Positions 33,794 to 43,005 are shown, counted from the first letter of the stretch. The stretch: 64,000 nt of DNA from CATOSK01 sp963665735 (GCA_963665735.1 OY762444.1:3534001-3598000), one strand, 5' to 3'. Notes: generated from the letters alone by a model not told the origin. Numbers and translations: made by a program.

Positions 33794-34483
33794 ATGCGCT
33801 TCGGCATCGTCGTCTTTCCCGGCACCTGGAGCGACACCGATTGCCGCCATGCGGTCAACGGCGTCCTGGGACAGGAATCGGAATACGTTTGGCACCGGGA
33901 AACCGACCTGTCCGGCTTTGACTGCATCATCCTGCCCGGCGGCTTTTCCTACGGCGACTACCTGCGGGCGGGCGCTTTGGCCAAGCTGTCCCCGGTAATG
34001 GGCGCGGTGCGGGAATTTGCCGGCCAAGGCCGCCCGGTAATCGGAATCTGCAACGGTTTCCAAATCCTTTGCGAGGCGGGACTGCTGCCCGGAGCCTTGC
34101 GCCGCAACGGGCATCTGGCCTACCGCTGCCAATGGACTAATTTGCGTACCGAGCGGGCCGACGCCCCTTTCAGCAGCCGTTGCCATCCCCAACAGGTCTT
34201 GCAGGTTCCCGTTTCCCACGGGGAAGGAAACTACTACGCCGACGCCGATACCCTGGCTCGGCTGGAATCGGAGGGCCGGGTGCTGTTCCGGTACTGCGAC
34301 ACCGCCGGGGAAGTCAACGCCGAATCCAACCCCAACGGTTCGGTCAACAACATCGCCGGAATCCTCAACGAGGCGGGCAACGTGCTGGGGATGATGCCCC
34401 ACCCGGAACGGAGCTGCGAGCCGATGTTGGGCAGCGACGACGGCAACCTCATTTTCCAGTCCATCATTGACCACTGCGGCTAA
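33794..34483 (+). CDS. purQ: phosphoribosylformylglycinamidine synthase, glutaminase subunit
   Basis: This 229-aa class-I glutamine amidotransferase has the nucleophile Cys in GICNGFQIL and the His/Glu pair in MMPHPERSC. It opens with FGIVVFPGTWSDTD, typical of PurQ. It feeds ammonia to PurL for the fourth step of purine synthesis. purL follows after one transporter gene. The small third subunit PurS, required by this two-gene type, is not seen near it. Confidence 0.94.
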   Translation: MRFGIVVFPGTWSDTDCRHAVNGVLGQESEYVWHRETDLSGFDCIILPGGFSYGDYLRAGALAKLSPVMGAVREFAGQGRPVIGICNGFQILCEAGLLPGALRRNGHLAYRCQWTNLRTERADAPFSSRCHPQQVLQVPVSHGEGNYYADADTLARLESEGRVLFRYCDTAGEVNAESNPNGSVNNIAGILNEAGNVLGMMPHPERSCEPMLGSDDGNLIFQSIIDHCG

Positions 34484-34495
34484 TCCCTCCCGCCG

Positions 34496-35383
34496 ATGAT
34501 TGCCATTGGATTAGCGTTGGTGTCGGCCTTCGGGTTCGGCAGCGCCGCCATTTTCGCCCGCATCGGGATGCAGGGAATCCGGCCACTGCCCAGCACGTTC
34601 ATATCCGGCATTGCCAGCCTGACGCCCACCGCGGCGCTGGCCCTGCTCTTCGCCTTCCCCGACTTGAAAGCCCTGCCGCCCCTGGCCTTCCTGTTCTTCC
34701 TGGGCCACGGCGCGTTGACCACGCTGGGCGGGCGGGTGCAGAACTACCTGGCGATAAACCTGGTGGGCGCGGCCCGTTCCGGCCCTTTCGTCGGGTCGGC
34801 GGCCCTGTTCGCCGCCATCTTCGCCATCATCTTCCTGGGGGAGACCCTGCATCCGGTGGTGGCCCTGGGAACGGTGGGCGTCGTGGGCGGGTTGATAATC
34901 AGCGGCGGCGACAACCTTATGTCCCAAAGCTGGCGGCTGGACCGGCGGTCGCTGCTGGGCTACCTGACCGCCCTGGGCGCGGCGGCTTCCTACGGCGGTT
35001 CCAACCTGGTTGCCAAGGCGTTGAGCCAGGAATACGGCTCCCCGTTGGTGGTGGCGGCCTTTGCCATGTTCTTCGGTTCGCTGGTACTGTCACCCTTCAC
35101 CCTGCGGGAATCCGTCGGCGCAGTCAAAAATGTTCGGGCCGGGCTTGGTTTCGTAGCCCTTTCCGGCCTCTCTTCGGCGATGGCGGTAATATCCCTCTAC
35201 TTTGCGCTGGAACGGGCCGATGTGGTAATTGTCGCCCCCATATCCTCCATCAACCCCCTGGTGACGCTGTTGATAGCGCGGCTGTTCCTGGAACGGCTGG
35301 AACAGGTGACCCGCTGGGTCTTGGTGGGAACCGTGCTGGTGGTGGCGGGAGTGGCTTTGGTAATAGCGGGCAGCGGCCTTTGA
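34496..35383 (+). CDS. EamA/DMT-family transporter
   Basis: This 295-aa membrane protein has about ten helices in two EamA repeats. The first ends near FLGETLHPVVALGTVGVVGG and the second near LFLERLEQVTRWVLVGTVLV, the usual glutamate-containing ends. Such proteins export or exchange small metabolites. It is inserted between purQ and purL with 12 and 75 bases either side, so a purine-linked substrate is possible but is only suggested by position. Confidence 0.85.
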   Translation: MIAIGLALVSAFGFGSAAIFARIGMQGIRPLPSTFISGIASLTPTAALALLFAFPDLKALPPLAFLFFLGHGALTTLGGRVQNYLAINLVGAARSGPFVGSAALFAAIFAIIFLGETLHPVVALGTVGVVGGLIISGGDNLMSQSWRLDRRSLLGYLTALGAAASYGGSNLVAKALSQEYGSPLVVAAFAMFFGSLVLSPFTLRESVGAVKNVRAGLGFVALSGLSSAMAVISLYFALERADVVIVAPISSINPLVTLLIARLFLERLEQVTRWVLVGTVLVVAGVALVIAGSGL

Positions 35384-35458
35384 CCGGCCCAATCCCTTTC
35401 CCATCATGGCGGGAAGGTTTAGGATGGGGATGGATTTCAAGCCAAGGGACGGTTGCTT

Positions 35459-37678
35459 ATGACGGTCAGCCAGGAAACCCTGGACCAGATAGCCCTCAGC
35501 CGGGCCGAGTACGAGATGATTGTTGACCGGCTGGACCGGGAACCCAACCCGCTGGAGTTGGGGATGTTCGGCGCGCTGTGGAGCGAACATTGCGGCTACA
35601 AACACTCCCGCCCGCTGCTGGGGCTTTTCCCCAGCGCATCGCCCCGGGTTTTGTCCCGCACCGGGGCGGAAAACGCCGGGGCCATAGACATCGGCGACGG
35701 ATGGGCGGTGGTTTTCAAGGTCGAGTCGCACAACCACCCCTCGGCGGTGGAACCCCGCCAAGGCGCGGCCACCGGCGTCGGCGGCATTGTCCGGGACATC
35801 CTGGCGATGGGGGCGCGCCCAATGGCGTTGCTCAACTCCCTGCGCTTTGGCCCGTTGGATGACCCCCATAACCGCTACCTGATGCAAGGCGTGGTGGAGG
35901 GGATTTCCTGGTACGGCAACTGCATCGGGGTGCCGGACGTTGGCGGGGAAATCGGTTTCAACCCGTCCTATTCCCAGAACCCCCTGGTCAACGCCATGTG
36001 CGTCGGGCTGGTGGAAAGCGACCGCATCGCCACCGCCGCCGCCGGCAACGCCGAGGATGTGCTGCTGCTGGTGGGGGCCGAAACCGGACGGGACGGAATC
36101 CACGGCGCGTCGGGGCTGGCCTCCCGCACCTTTGAGGAGGAAACCGAACTGCGTCCGACGGTGCAGGTGGGCAACCCATTTTTGGAAAAGGTACTTATCG
36201 AGTCCTGCTTGCAGGCGTTGGCGACCGGCGGCGTTTCGGCGATTCAAGACCTGGGGGCCGCCGGCCTGACAAGCTCGGCGGTGGAGGCGGTGGCTCGCGG
36301 CGGGCGCGGGCTGGAACTGGACTTGTCCCAAGTCCACCGCCGGGAGGAGGGCATGGCCGCTTACGAAGTGATGCTGTCCGAGTCCCAGGAACGGATGCTG
36401 CTGGTGGTTCCTCCCGCCAACGTCCCCCAGGTCAAGACGGTCTTTGACCGTTGGGATGTTCCTTGCCGGGAGATTGGCCGGGTCTCCCAGGAACCTGTCG
36501 CCCGCATCTCCGACGGGCCGGAACTGCTGGCCGACTTGCCCATCGTGGAGTTGGCCGGCGCGCCGCAGTACCGGCTGGAAGGGTCTCCGTCCCCGGATTA
36601 CGAGGAACGGCAAACCCTGACCATGCAGGAAATCCCCACCCCGTCCCAAGGGGCCGATGACATACTGCTGCGGTTGCTGGCCGCGCCGAACATCGCCAGC
36701 AAGGGCAGCGTTTACCGGCAGTACGACCACCAGGTGCAGACCAACACCGTGGTCGGGCCGGGCAGCGACGCCGCCCTGCTGCGAATCAAGGGAACCGGCA
36801 AAGCCATCGCACTAGCTATTGACGGCAACAGCCGCTATTGCTACCTGGACCCCTACGCCGGCGGGCAGATTGCGGTGGCCGAGGTCTGCCGCAACCTTTC
36901 CTGTTCCGGTGCGGAACCGTTGGCTCTGACCGACTGCCTGAATTTCGGCAACCCGGAACGCCCGGAGATTTACTACCAGTTGGAGCAGTGCATCCGGGGC
37001 ATGGCCCGGGCCTGCCGGGTCTTGGGCGTCCCGGTGGTCAGCGGCAACGTCAGCCTTTACAACGAATCCCAGGGCCAGGCGATTTACCCGACTCCCATCG
37101 TGGGCGGGTTGGGCCTGCTGGAAGACGTGAACCGCCACGCCGCCGCCGGATTCGGCGGCGAGGGTCTGGTGGTGGCGTTGCTGGGCAGCGAAATCGGGCG
37201 TTACCGGGCCGCCGACCTGGCCGGCAGCGAGTACCTGGACCTGGTACACGGTTTGGTGCGGGGCCGGCCGGCCATAGACCTGCGGCGGGAGAAACAAGTC
37301 CAAGAGCTTTGCCGCCACGCCATCGCCGGGGGGATTGTGGCATCGGCCCATGACTGCGCCGACGGGGGGCTGGCGGTGGCCCTGGCCGAGAGCAGCATCC
37401 TGTGCGGCGTGGGATTCCAGGGCAACGACCTGATTGCCCGGTTGTCCACCAGTTGGGACGCAGCCCTGTTCGGGGAGCGGCAGTCGCGGATTGTGGTGTC
37501 GTTGGCCCCGGCCCAATGGCCGGAACTGGAACGGCTGGCGGCGCGAATGAGGGTAGCCGTCGCCCAGTTGGGAGTCACCGGCGGCGACAAATTCCAGATA
37601 CCGGGCCACGTTGACCTCCCCCTGGACACCCTGGCCGACGCCTGGAACAACGGCTTGGAACGGGCGTTGGGCGGGTGA
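35459..37678 (+). CDS. purL: phosphoribosylformylglycinamidine synthase, synthetase subunit
   Basis: This 739-aa ATP-dependent enzyme has two tandem AIRS-like halves. WSEHCGYKHSRPLL lies at the N-terminus, then FKVESHNHPSAVEP and GVGGIVRDILAMGARP; the second half has GTGKAIALAIDGNSRYC and the C-terminal ASAHDCADGGLAVAL. Size fits the small PurL that works with PurQ and PurS. ATG 35459 has AAGGGA upstream and is preferred over the TTG six bases earlier. Confidence 0.95.
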   Translation: MTVSQETLDQIALSRAEYEMIVDRLDREPNPLELGMFGALWSEHCGYKHSRPLLGLFPSASPRVLSRTGAENAGAIDIGDGWAVVFKVESHNHPSAVEPRQGAATGVGGIVRDILAMGARPMALLNSLRFGPLDDPHNRYLMQGVVEGISWYGNCIGVPDVGGEIGFNPSYSQNPLVNAMCVGLVESDRIATAAAGNAEDVLLLVGAETGRDGIHGASGLASRTFEEETELRPTVQVGNPFLEKVLIESCLQALATGGVSAIQDLGAAGLTSSAVEAVARGGRGLELDLSQVHRREEGMAAYEVMLSESQERMLLVVPPANVPQVKTVFDRWDVPCREIGRVSQEPVARISDGPELLADLPIVELAGAPQYRLEGSPSPDYEERQTLTMQEIPTPSQGADDILLRLLAAPNIASKGSVYRQYDHQVQTNTVVGPGSDAALLRIKGTGKAIALAIDGNSRYCYLDPYAGGQIAVAEVCRNLSCSGAEPLALTDCLNFGNPERPEIYYQLEQCIRGMARACRVLGVPVVSGNVSLYNESQGQAIYPTPIVGGLGLLEDVNRHAAAGFGGEGLVVALLGSEIGRYRAADLAGSEYLDLVHGLVRGRPAIDLRREKQVQELCRHAIAGGIVASAHDCADGGLAVALAESSILCGVGFQGNDLIARLSTSWDAALFGERQSRIVVSLAPAQWPELERLAARMRVAVAQLGVTGGDKFQIPGHVDLPLDTLADAWNNGLERALGG

Positions 37679-37836
37679 CGGGGCGGGGATTTCTTGTTTT
37701 CCGGCCTTCGCTGGAATGACTGTGGTTAAACCGCTGATACGGGATTGCGCTTGGGGGTTGGTGACAGTTGGTTGTTGACAGGGTTGGTTGGGGGTAGGTG
37801 TAGAATGGGATATAACTCTCGCAGGAGAACCGAACC

Positions 37837-38775
37837 ATGTACAAATCCATAGCCGAAGTCATAGCCGAATCGAAAGAAAAGGACGCCAACAATCGGGCAG
37901 AGTTAGAACCGTTGATCGGCGACTACTGCAACGCACTAAGGGCGTTCGTTGATACAGCCCTGGAGTGGCAAGGCGCAGCCGATGAAGCATTCGCCTTAGA
38001 CCTCGACCAAATAGTCAGTGACTGGCTTGTAACGCGCGTTATCAGCCTGCAGTTGCTGACAACCAAAGCGCTAGAGACCGCGCGGGACATTGCGGGGTTG
38101 CTGCAAATAGGCGCTACAACGCCTGCATTAGTGAGTTGGAGGACTCTGTCAGAGACCAAAAATGCTGCGTCCATAATCTCCTTGGACGTTTCGGGGAAGG
38201 CGGGGTTTCTTTGGTTTCATTATGGATTTATAAATAGGGCCAAATTTTTGGAAAACGACGGAACTGCGCGCGAAGCCGTGGACATAGCGAAGAGCATTCT
38301 AGCCGAAGCGGGGTTCAAATACGACAGCAGTAAAAGAAACTCTTGGGCATTGGGTTTAGACGGCAAAACCTACTCCAACGCCGTGGACCGATGCGGGTAC
38401 GTGTGGAAAAACAGGCCATACCCCATAGAGGTTGACGAAGAGATACGCTCTTTCCTAGAAACTGCCGAAGTGGACATGATTCGGCAATCCAACGCGGTGG
38501 CCCATCCCACAATGGATAGGAGCGCATTGAACTATGACCCGCACCCTCTGATGATAGCATCGCTCTTGGAACCCATGGGAGTAATGCTCGCTTACAAGGA
38601 AGCCGCCAGTGACTTGAAAGGATGGTTGTTAACCCCCACAGTAGGGGAACGATTCCTCCTATACCCCCCGAAATATACTCGGGCCCAGACTCTTAGTGCC
38701 ATGGTGATGAAGTTGTATTTTCACTGCTCCGAGCTTTACCGCCAGCGATTTCTTGAAGGAATGAACCAGCAATAA
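37837..38775 (+). CDS. DUF5677-like protein
   Basis: This 312-aa soluble, mostly helical protein resembles the DUF5677 group by its WRTLSETKNAASI segment and the helical AHPTMDRSALNYDP region. No catalytic motif is evident. Relatives are often single genes in defence-rich or mobile regions. Its base composition is clearly lower in GC than the flanking purL, suggesting transfer. AGGAGA precedes the ATG. A promoter may be TTGGGG (37788) with TATAAC (37811), 17 bp apart. Confidence 0.55.
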   Translation: MYKSIAEVIAESKEKDANNRAELEPLIGDYCNALRAFVDTALEWQGAADEAFALDLDQIVSDWLVTRVISLQLLTTKALETARDIAGLLQIGATTPALVSWRTLSETKNAASIISLDVSGKAGFLWFHYGFINRAKFLENDGTAREAVDIAKSILAEAGFKYDSSKRNSWALGLDGKTYSNAVDRCGYVWKNRPYPIEVDEEIRSFLETAEVDMIRQSNAVAHPTMDRSALNYDPHPLMIASLLEPMGVMLAYKEAASDLKGWLLTPTVGERFLLYPPKYTRAQTLSAMVMKLYFHCSELYRQRFLEGMNQQ

Positions 38776-38909
38776 CTCTTTTGCGCGCTAGTAGCAGGCC
38801 GCAGTTTAGAGGGGTTGTTGGGCCGGGACAGGAGTTGAGTTGAAATAATTGGCAGGGTAAGGGCCAGGGGCGTGGCGGCGCGACAATACTGTTGCGAAGG
38901 TAGGGGACA

Positions 38910-39062
38910 ATGGAATCTTATGCGCCCATCGTCGGAATGATAATGGTGTCCATCGGGTCGGTGATAATCCTAGCCGGGTTGGGTGGGCTGTTGTACGCCA
39001 ACTGGCCCCGCGGTAAAGGTCGGGGCAAGGCCAATGCCGGGCCGTGCGGCGGAAGTCAGTAA
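38910..39062 (+). CDS. small single-pass membrane protein
   Basis: This 50-aa protein has one hydrophobic helix (residues about 6-29, GMIMVSIGSVIILAGLGG) followed by a basic Gly/Lys/Arg-rich tail (WPRGKGRGKAN) and CGG near the end. AGGGGA lies just upstream of the ATG. The gene is short but has the look of a real membrane microprotein. Function unknown. Confidence 0.45.
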   Translation: MESYAPIVGMIMVSIGSVIILAGLGGLLYANWPRGKGRGKANAGPCGGSQ

Positions 39063-39110
39063 TGGACGGTTCACGGCGGGCAATCCGAAAATTGCCGACG
39101 GGAGGCCGGT

Positions 39111-39704
39111 ATGGTCAACCATCCCAAGTCCATGTCCGTTCCCCGGTGCCACTACTGCGGGCGGTTGTTGGACTTCCAGCATGATTATTCCTGCATTTCC
39201 TGTTCCATGCAGACCTGCGACAATTGCAGCGTGGCTTGCCAAGAAGAGGATTGCGACTTAATCGCCTGCTCCTACTGCATGAGTCAACACGTGGAAGCCC
39301 ATGAAATGGAATCCGCTAGTTATTGGTTCACCTTGCCAGTCCATTCGGCTACAATCCCTCCGTCCGAAGGATATTCGGACTTGAGAGCAACATTGCTCGG
39401 CAACCTAGCACCGTTGGGGAATAACTCAGTCATGTATGAAGATACCATTGCGCAAAGGTTAGCCCAGGAAGGGTTGCGCAATATCGAAAACGCTATCCTT
39501 AGATTGTTGAATGCTAACCCGTCGGGGTTGCGCAATGTTGACATTGCGAATATGTTAAACCTTCACTCCGAGATTCGAGGCCAACACAGAAACTACCTGA
39601 CCCGTTCGGTTTTGGGCGGCTTGGAGGATCGTGGCTTGGTTGCCCAAGACCGGGAGACCAGCCTTTTCACCAGAGCGCAACCAGAGAATCGGACGCTTGA
39701 CTAG
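39111..39704 (+). CDS. Cys-rich zinc-finger protein with winged-helix end
   Basis: In this 197-aa protein, residues 13-56 hold ten cysteines in knuckle-like pairs (CHYCG, CISC, CDNC, CSYC) with His60 and His64, enough for two or three zinc sites. Residues about 130-190 form a winged helix-turn-helix (LRNVDIANMLNLHSE then LGGLEDRGLVAQD), of the kind found at the C-termini of restriction-type proteins. A DNA-binding regulator or defence component is plausible. GGAGG lies 5 bases before the ATG. Composition is AT-richer than the flanks. Confidence 0.6.
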   Translation: MVNHPKSMSVPRCHYCGRLLDFQHDYSCISCSMQTCDNCSVACQEEDCDLIACSYCMSQHVEAHEMESASYWFTLPVHSATIPPSEGYSDLRATLLGNLAPLGNNSVMYEDTIAQRLAQEGLRNIENAILRLLNANPSGLRNVDIANMLNLHSEIRGQHRNYLTRSVLGGLEDRGLVAQDRETSLFTRAQPENRTLD

Positions 39705-39721
39705 GCACTGGGCCCCAAGCA

Positions 39722-40885
39722 ATGACTGAAGCGCCGCTGCGGGTTATGTTTTTGACGCCTTATTTCCGGCCTTATTTGGGCGGGATTGAGCGGGCTATTG
39801 AGCAGTTGTCCTTCGGGTTGATGGAGTCGCCGTCGGTGGAGGCGGTGGGGGTGCTGACCACCAAGTACGCTTTTCCCCGAATCCCCCACCCGGAATGGGC
39901 GGACCGGGACGCTACGCCGGAGGGCATTTCCATCTATCGGCTGAAAGGGGTTCCCCAGCGGTCGCCGCCGGGGTACTCGGTGCCGCTGGTCTGGTTCTCT
40001 CCCAAGCAAGTCCGGCAGTACCTGGAGGAATTTCGGCCCAACGTGGTGCATTTCGTGGGGGACGGCTGGTTCTGGGGGCATTTCTGGAGCTGGTTCTGGT
40101 ATCGGAAACGGGCGCGGTTCGTGTTCACCCCGTCCTACCACACCCTGCCCGTCCTGCGCTGGTGGCTGCGGCCCATCAACGCCTTCATCTGCAAGGGGAT
40201 GGATTGGAACGTATCGCTGACCCAGCAGGAGGCCCGCCAAGTCCGCCGCGACTATTGGGCGTCGCCGGCCAAGCAGACGGTCATCGGCTGGGGAGCGTCG
40301 CCCTTCGCCAAATCCCGTCCCCCATCTGACGATGGGCCGGTCAACATTCTTTGCGTCGGGCGGTTGGGGGAACACAAGGGCCAGGGGTTTCTGCTGGAGG
40401 TTTACCGGGAGGCCCGCGCCCGGTTTGACGCCCCGGCGCGGCTGGTCCTGGTGGGGCGGGACGAGGGCGGCGAGGCGTCCCTGCGGGAGACGGTGGCGGC
40501 CCACGGGCTGGGCGACGAAGTGATTTTCACCGGCGAGTTGAGCGACCAGGGGCTGGCCGAGGAATACGCCGCCGCCGATTTGTTCGTCCTGTTTTCCCAC
40601 TACGAAGCCTTTGGGCTGGTGTATTTCGAGGCCATGATTGGGGGCGTTCCGGTGCTGACCCACGACGTTGGGGCCAACGAGGAACTGCTGACCCGCGGGG
40701 CGGTGGTGACGCCGCGGTTTGACCGGGCAGCGGCGGCGGAGGCGCTGGTCAAGCTGGTCAACGAAGGGGATTCCCGCCGGGAGTTGGGCCGGGATGCCAA
40801 GGATTACGCAATGGGCGAATTTACCTGGTCGGCAGTAACGGAAAAATACCTGGAAATTTACCGGGAATCGCCGCCGGGGGGATAA
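39722..40885 (+). CDS. GT4-family glycosyltransferase
   Basis: This 387-aa GT-B enzyme has the N-terminal FLTPYFRPYLGGIERAI and the C-terminal donor site FVLFSHYEAFGLVYFEAM with the EX7E pattern. It should transfer a sugar from a nucleotide donor to lipid, protein or small-molecule acceptor in the cytoplasm or at the membrane. A glycoside hydrolase gene follows after a repeat block, and the two may act on the same glycoside. Confidence 0.88.
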   Translation: MTEAPLRVMFLTPYFRPYLGGIERAIEQLSFGLMESPSVEAVGVLTTKYAFPRIPHPEWADRDATPEGISIYRLKGVPQRSPPGYSVPLVWFSPKQVRQYLEEFRPNVVHFVGDGWFWGHFWSWFWYRKRARFVFTPSYHTLPVLRWWLRPINAFICKGMDWNVSLTQQEARQVRRDYWASPAKQTVIGWGASPFAKSRPPSDDGPVNILCVGRLGEHKGQGFLLEVYREARARFDAPARLVLVGRDEGGEASLRETVAAHGLGDEVIFTGELSDQGLAEEYAAADLFVLFSHYEAFGLVYFEAMIGGVPVLTHDVGANEELLTRGAVVTPRFDRAAAAEALVKLVNEGDSRRELGRDAKDYAMGEFTWSAVTEKYLEIYRESPPGG

Positions 40886-40893
40886 ACCCGCGG

Positions 40894-41161
40894 AACGGGA
40901 AACTCATCCTACCGTCTTAGCACCGTAGGATTTCTGGATTCCGGCCTTCGCCGGAATGACGGTGGGGGACGCCGGAATGACGGTTGAATCCCAAGAATCG
41001 CAGTTTTGCAATCGTCTCGGAAAGGGAAACGGGAAACTCATCCTACCGTCTTGGCACAGCGGGATTCCTGGATTCCGGCCTTCGCCGGAATGACGGTGGG
41101 GGACGCCGGAATGACGGTTGAATCCCAAGAATCGCAGTTTTGCAATCGTCTCGGAAAGGGA
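40894..41161. repeat. 134-bp tandem direct duplication
   Basis: Two nearly identical units (start about 40894 and 41028) each contain GGGAAACTCATCCTACCGTC, the palindrome CCGGCCTTCGCCGG, GGGGGACGCCGGAATGACGG and AATCGCAGTTTTGCAATCGT. The second copy ends directly at the ribosome site of the next gene. They differ by a few bases only, so the duplication is recent. Confidence 0.9.
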
Positions 41162-41169
41162 GGGGTCTG

Positions 41170-42399
41170 ATGGAACGTCAATTATTGGAGGAAGGGGCGC
41201 GCCGGATTCTGTTGACCAACCTGCGGAAAGGGGTGGCCGACTGGAACGGCAAGGAATTCAGCTTTGTCGTGCCTTCGCTGCGGGGCTACCCTTTTCAGTG
41301 GTTCTGGGATTCGTGTTTTCACGCCATCGCCTTGACCCACCTGGACTTGGAGCAGGCGCGGGCGGAGTTGACCACGCTGATGAGCGGGGCGCTGCCCAAC
41401 GGTTTCATGCCCCACATCATCTTTTGGGAGATGGACAAACAGCCCGACTTCCTGGCCCGCAACATCGTCGGCATGACCTCGCCCAATTACAGCGCGACGA
41501 TTCAGCCGCCCATCATCGCCTACGCCGTGGAGCGGGTGTATCGCGCCACCGGGGACGAATCCTTCAAGGAAATGGCGTTGCCCATCCTGACCCGGTTCTA
41601 TCGCTGGCTGCGGGAAAACCGGGACCCGGACGGCGACGGGCTGATTGCGGTTATCCAGCCGGAAGAGGCGGGCACCGACTGCTCTCCCAAGTACGACGAA
41701 ATCCTGGGGTTAACGGAATTGTCCAACCAGGGGTTCATCGCCGCGTTGAGGGAAGTTTACGCCGCCTACGAACCGATGCGGGGGGATGACCGCCGGATTC
41801 TGGAGGCGGACATTTTTCACGTTGAGGACGTGCTGGTTAACTCGATTTACGCCTTCGGGATGCGGGCGTTGGTGCGGCTGCTGGGCGACGCGCCGGAAGC
41901 CGCCGAGTTCAGCCGGGAGGCGGACAAGACCAGGGATGCGCTGGTGGAAAAGTGCTGGGACGAAGAGGCCGGGGCCTTCTTTGACCTGTCCGGCGTGGCG
42001 GAAGAGCCGGTCAAGGTGGTTACAATCAGTTCGTTGATGCCGTTGATTCTCAGGGACCTGCCCCGCCCCATCGTGGAACGGCTGGTTAACCGCTGGGTCA
42101 CTTCCGCCGATGACTTCTGGCTGCCCTACCCGCTGCCGTCGGTGCCGGCGTCGAGTCCCAAGTTCATGCCGGGCAACCCGCGGGGGTTCATCTGGCGGGG
42201 GCCAAGCTGGATTAACACCAACTGGTTCCTGTCCCACTCGCTGCGGGGACACGGCTACCCGGAGTTGGCCGATACCATCGTCGCCAAAAGCCACGAATGT
42301 ATTGAAAAGTCCGGGTTCCGGGAGTATTACCACCCATACACGGCGGAGGGCCTGGGGGCCAGCGACTTCGGCTGGTCAACGCTGATATTGGATATGTAG
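41170..42399 (+). CDS. MGH1/GH63-like glycoside hydrolase
   Basis: This 409-aa (alpha/alpha)6-barrel protein resembles the mannosylglycerate hydrolase/GH63 C-terminal family. FQWFWDSCFHAIAL opens the barrel and GTDCSPKYDEI and WRGPSWINTNWFLSHSL carry the likely acidic and aromatic substrate residues. No signal peptide is seen, so it acts inside the cell. GGGAGGGG precedes ATG 41170. With the GT4 gene before it, turnover of an intracellular glycoside such as a compatible solute is a reasonable guess. Confidence 0.78.
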   Translation: MERQLLEEGARRILLTNLRKGVADWNGKEFSFVVPSLRGYPFQWFWDSCFHAIALTHLDLEQARAELTTLMSGALPNGFMPHIIFWEMDKQPDFLARNIVGMTSPNYSATIQPPIIAYAVERVYRATGDESFKEMALPILTRFYRWLRENRDPDGDGLIAVIQPEEAGTDCSPKYDEILGLTELSNQGFIAALREVYAAYEPMRGDDRRILEADIFHVEDVLVNSIYAFGMRALVRLLGDAPEAAEFSREADKTRDALVEKCWDEEAGAFFDLSGVAEEPVKVVTISSLMPLILRDLPRPIVERLVNRWVTSADDFWLPYPLPSVPASSPKFMPGNPRGFIWRGPSWINTNWFLSHSLRGHGYPELADTIVAKSHECIEKSGFREYYHPYTAEGLGASDFGWSTLILDM

Positions 42400-42418
42400 G
42401 GTCAAGTCAAGGACGGAG

Positions 42419-42682
42419 TTACGCAGAATCGCGAATCAGCCCGTGCTTGGCCAGAATGGCGTCCACGAAGGGTTGAAGGACGGTTTCGGCGTGGTCAATC
42501 ATCAGCCCTACAACCGCGTTTTCGTCGTCCTGGTCGTAAAAGACGGTGACTCCCCGGGCGATTTCCTCTCCTTCCCGGAAGGGCCGGGAGGTTTGGATGA
42601 ACAGGGTGTCGGACACCAGATAAGAGACGCTGGCGGTTTCCAAAGGTTCCAAGGTTTGGTGATTTATTGCCGGTTCTGCCAT
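42419..42682 (-). CDS. DUF2283-like protein, putative antitoxin
   Basis: In this 87-aa acidic protein, VSYLVSDTLFIQTS, then GVTVFYDQDDENAVVGLMID and a C-terminal helix match the small beta-rich DUF2283 pattern. The start ATG overlaps the end of the upstream gene by 19 bases. Position and size suggest the antitoxin half of a two-gene module, but this is inferred. Confidence 0.6.
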   Translation of the reverse strand: MAEPAINHQTLEPLETASVSYLVSDTLFIQTSRPFREGEEIARGVTVFYDQDDENAVVGLMIDHAETVLQPFVDAILAKHGLIRDSA

Positions 42683-43005
42683 GGTCTGCCCTCGTATTGC
42701 CTTGCCAATCTTCGGTCTTGGTACGATGTCAAATACAAGCGGGAAACGCCGGCGCCCGCGAAAACGACTTTAATCCACTGATTAACTTCCCTTACTCGCC
42801 CCACCAGAATTGTCCGCAATTCCCCATCAGCGGGGTTAGTCTCTTCCCAGATGTCCCAAGGGTCTTCGATGACTTGCATTATCCATTCCGGCAGCAGGTC
42901 GGCGTGTCGGACAGTTGCGCTGCCCCCATGCGCCGGAACTTTTGGCAAATTGTCAAATGCCCGCCGTAGTCGGATGTATTCATTGCTGGATTCCTGGCGA
43001 AACAA
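42664..43005 (-). CDS. DUF4258-like protein, putative toxin
   Basis: This 113-aa basic protein has ATVRHADLLPEWIMQVIEDP followed by LRTILVGRVREVNQWIKVV and LYLTSYQDRRLA. That order (His-x-Pro, then strand, then a closing DRR) resembles DUF4258, a RelE-like fold. The start is TTG 43005, with no better alternative. It overlaps the DUF2283-like gene downstream and sits 41 bases after the NYN nuclease gene. Confidence 0.6.
   Translation of the reverse strand: MFRQESSNEYIRLRRAFDNLPKVPAHGGSATVRHADLLPEWIMQVIEDPWDIWEETNPADGELRTILVGRVREVNQWIKVVFAGAGVSRLYLTSYQDRRLARQYEGRPWQNRQ

Noticed and set aside
35090..36730. A 546-codon reverse-strand frame
   Set aside because: It lies antisense to purL and the end of the EamA gene, which have clear family motifs, and shows no recognisable domain itself.
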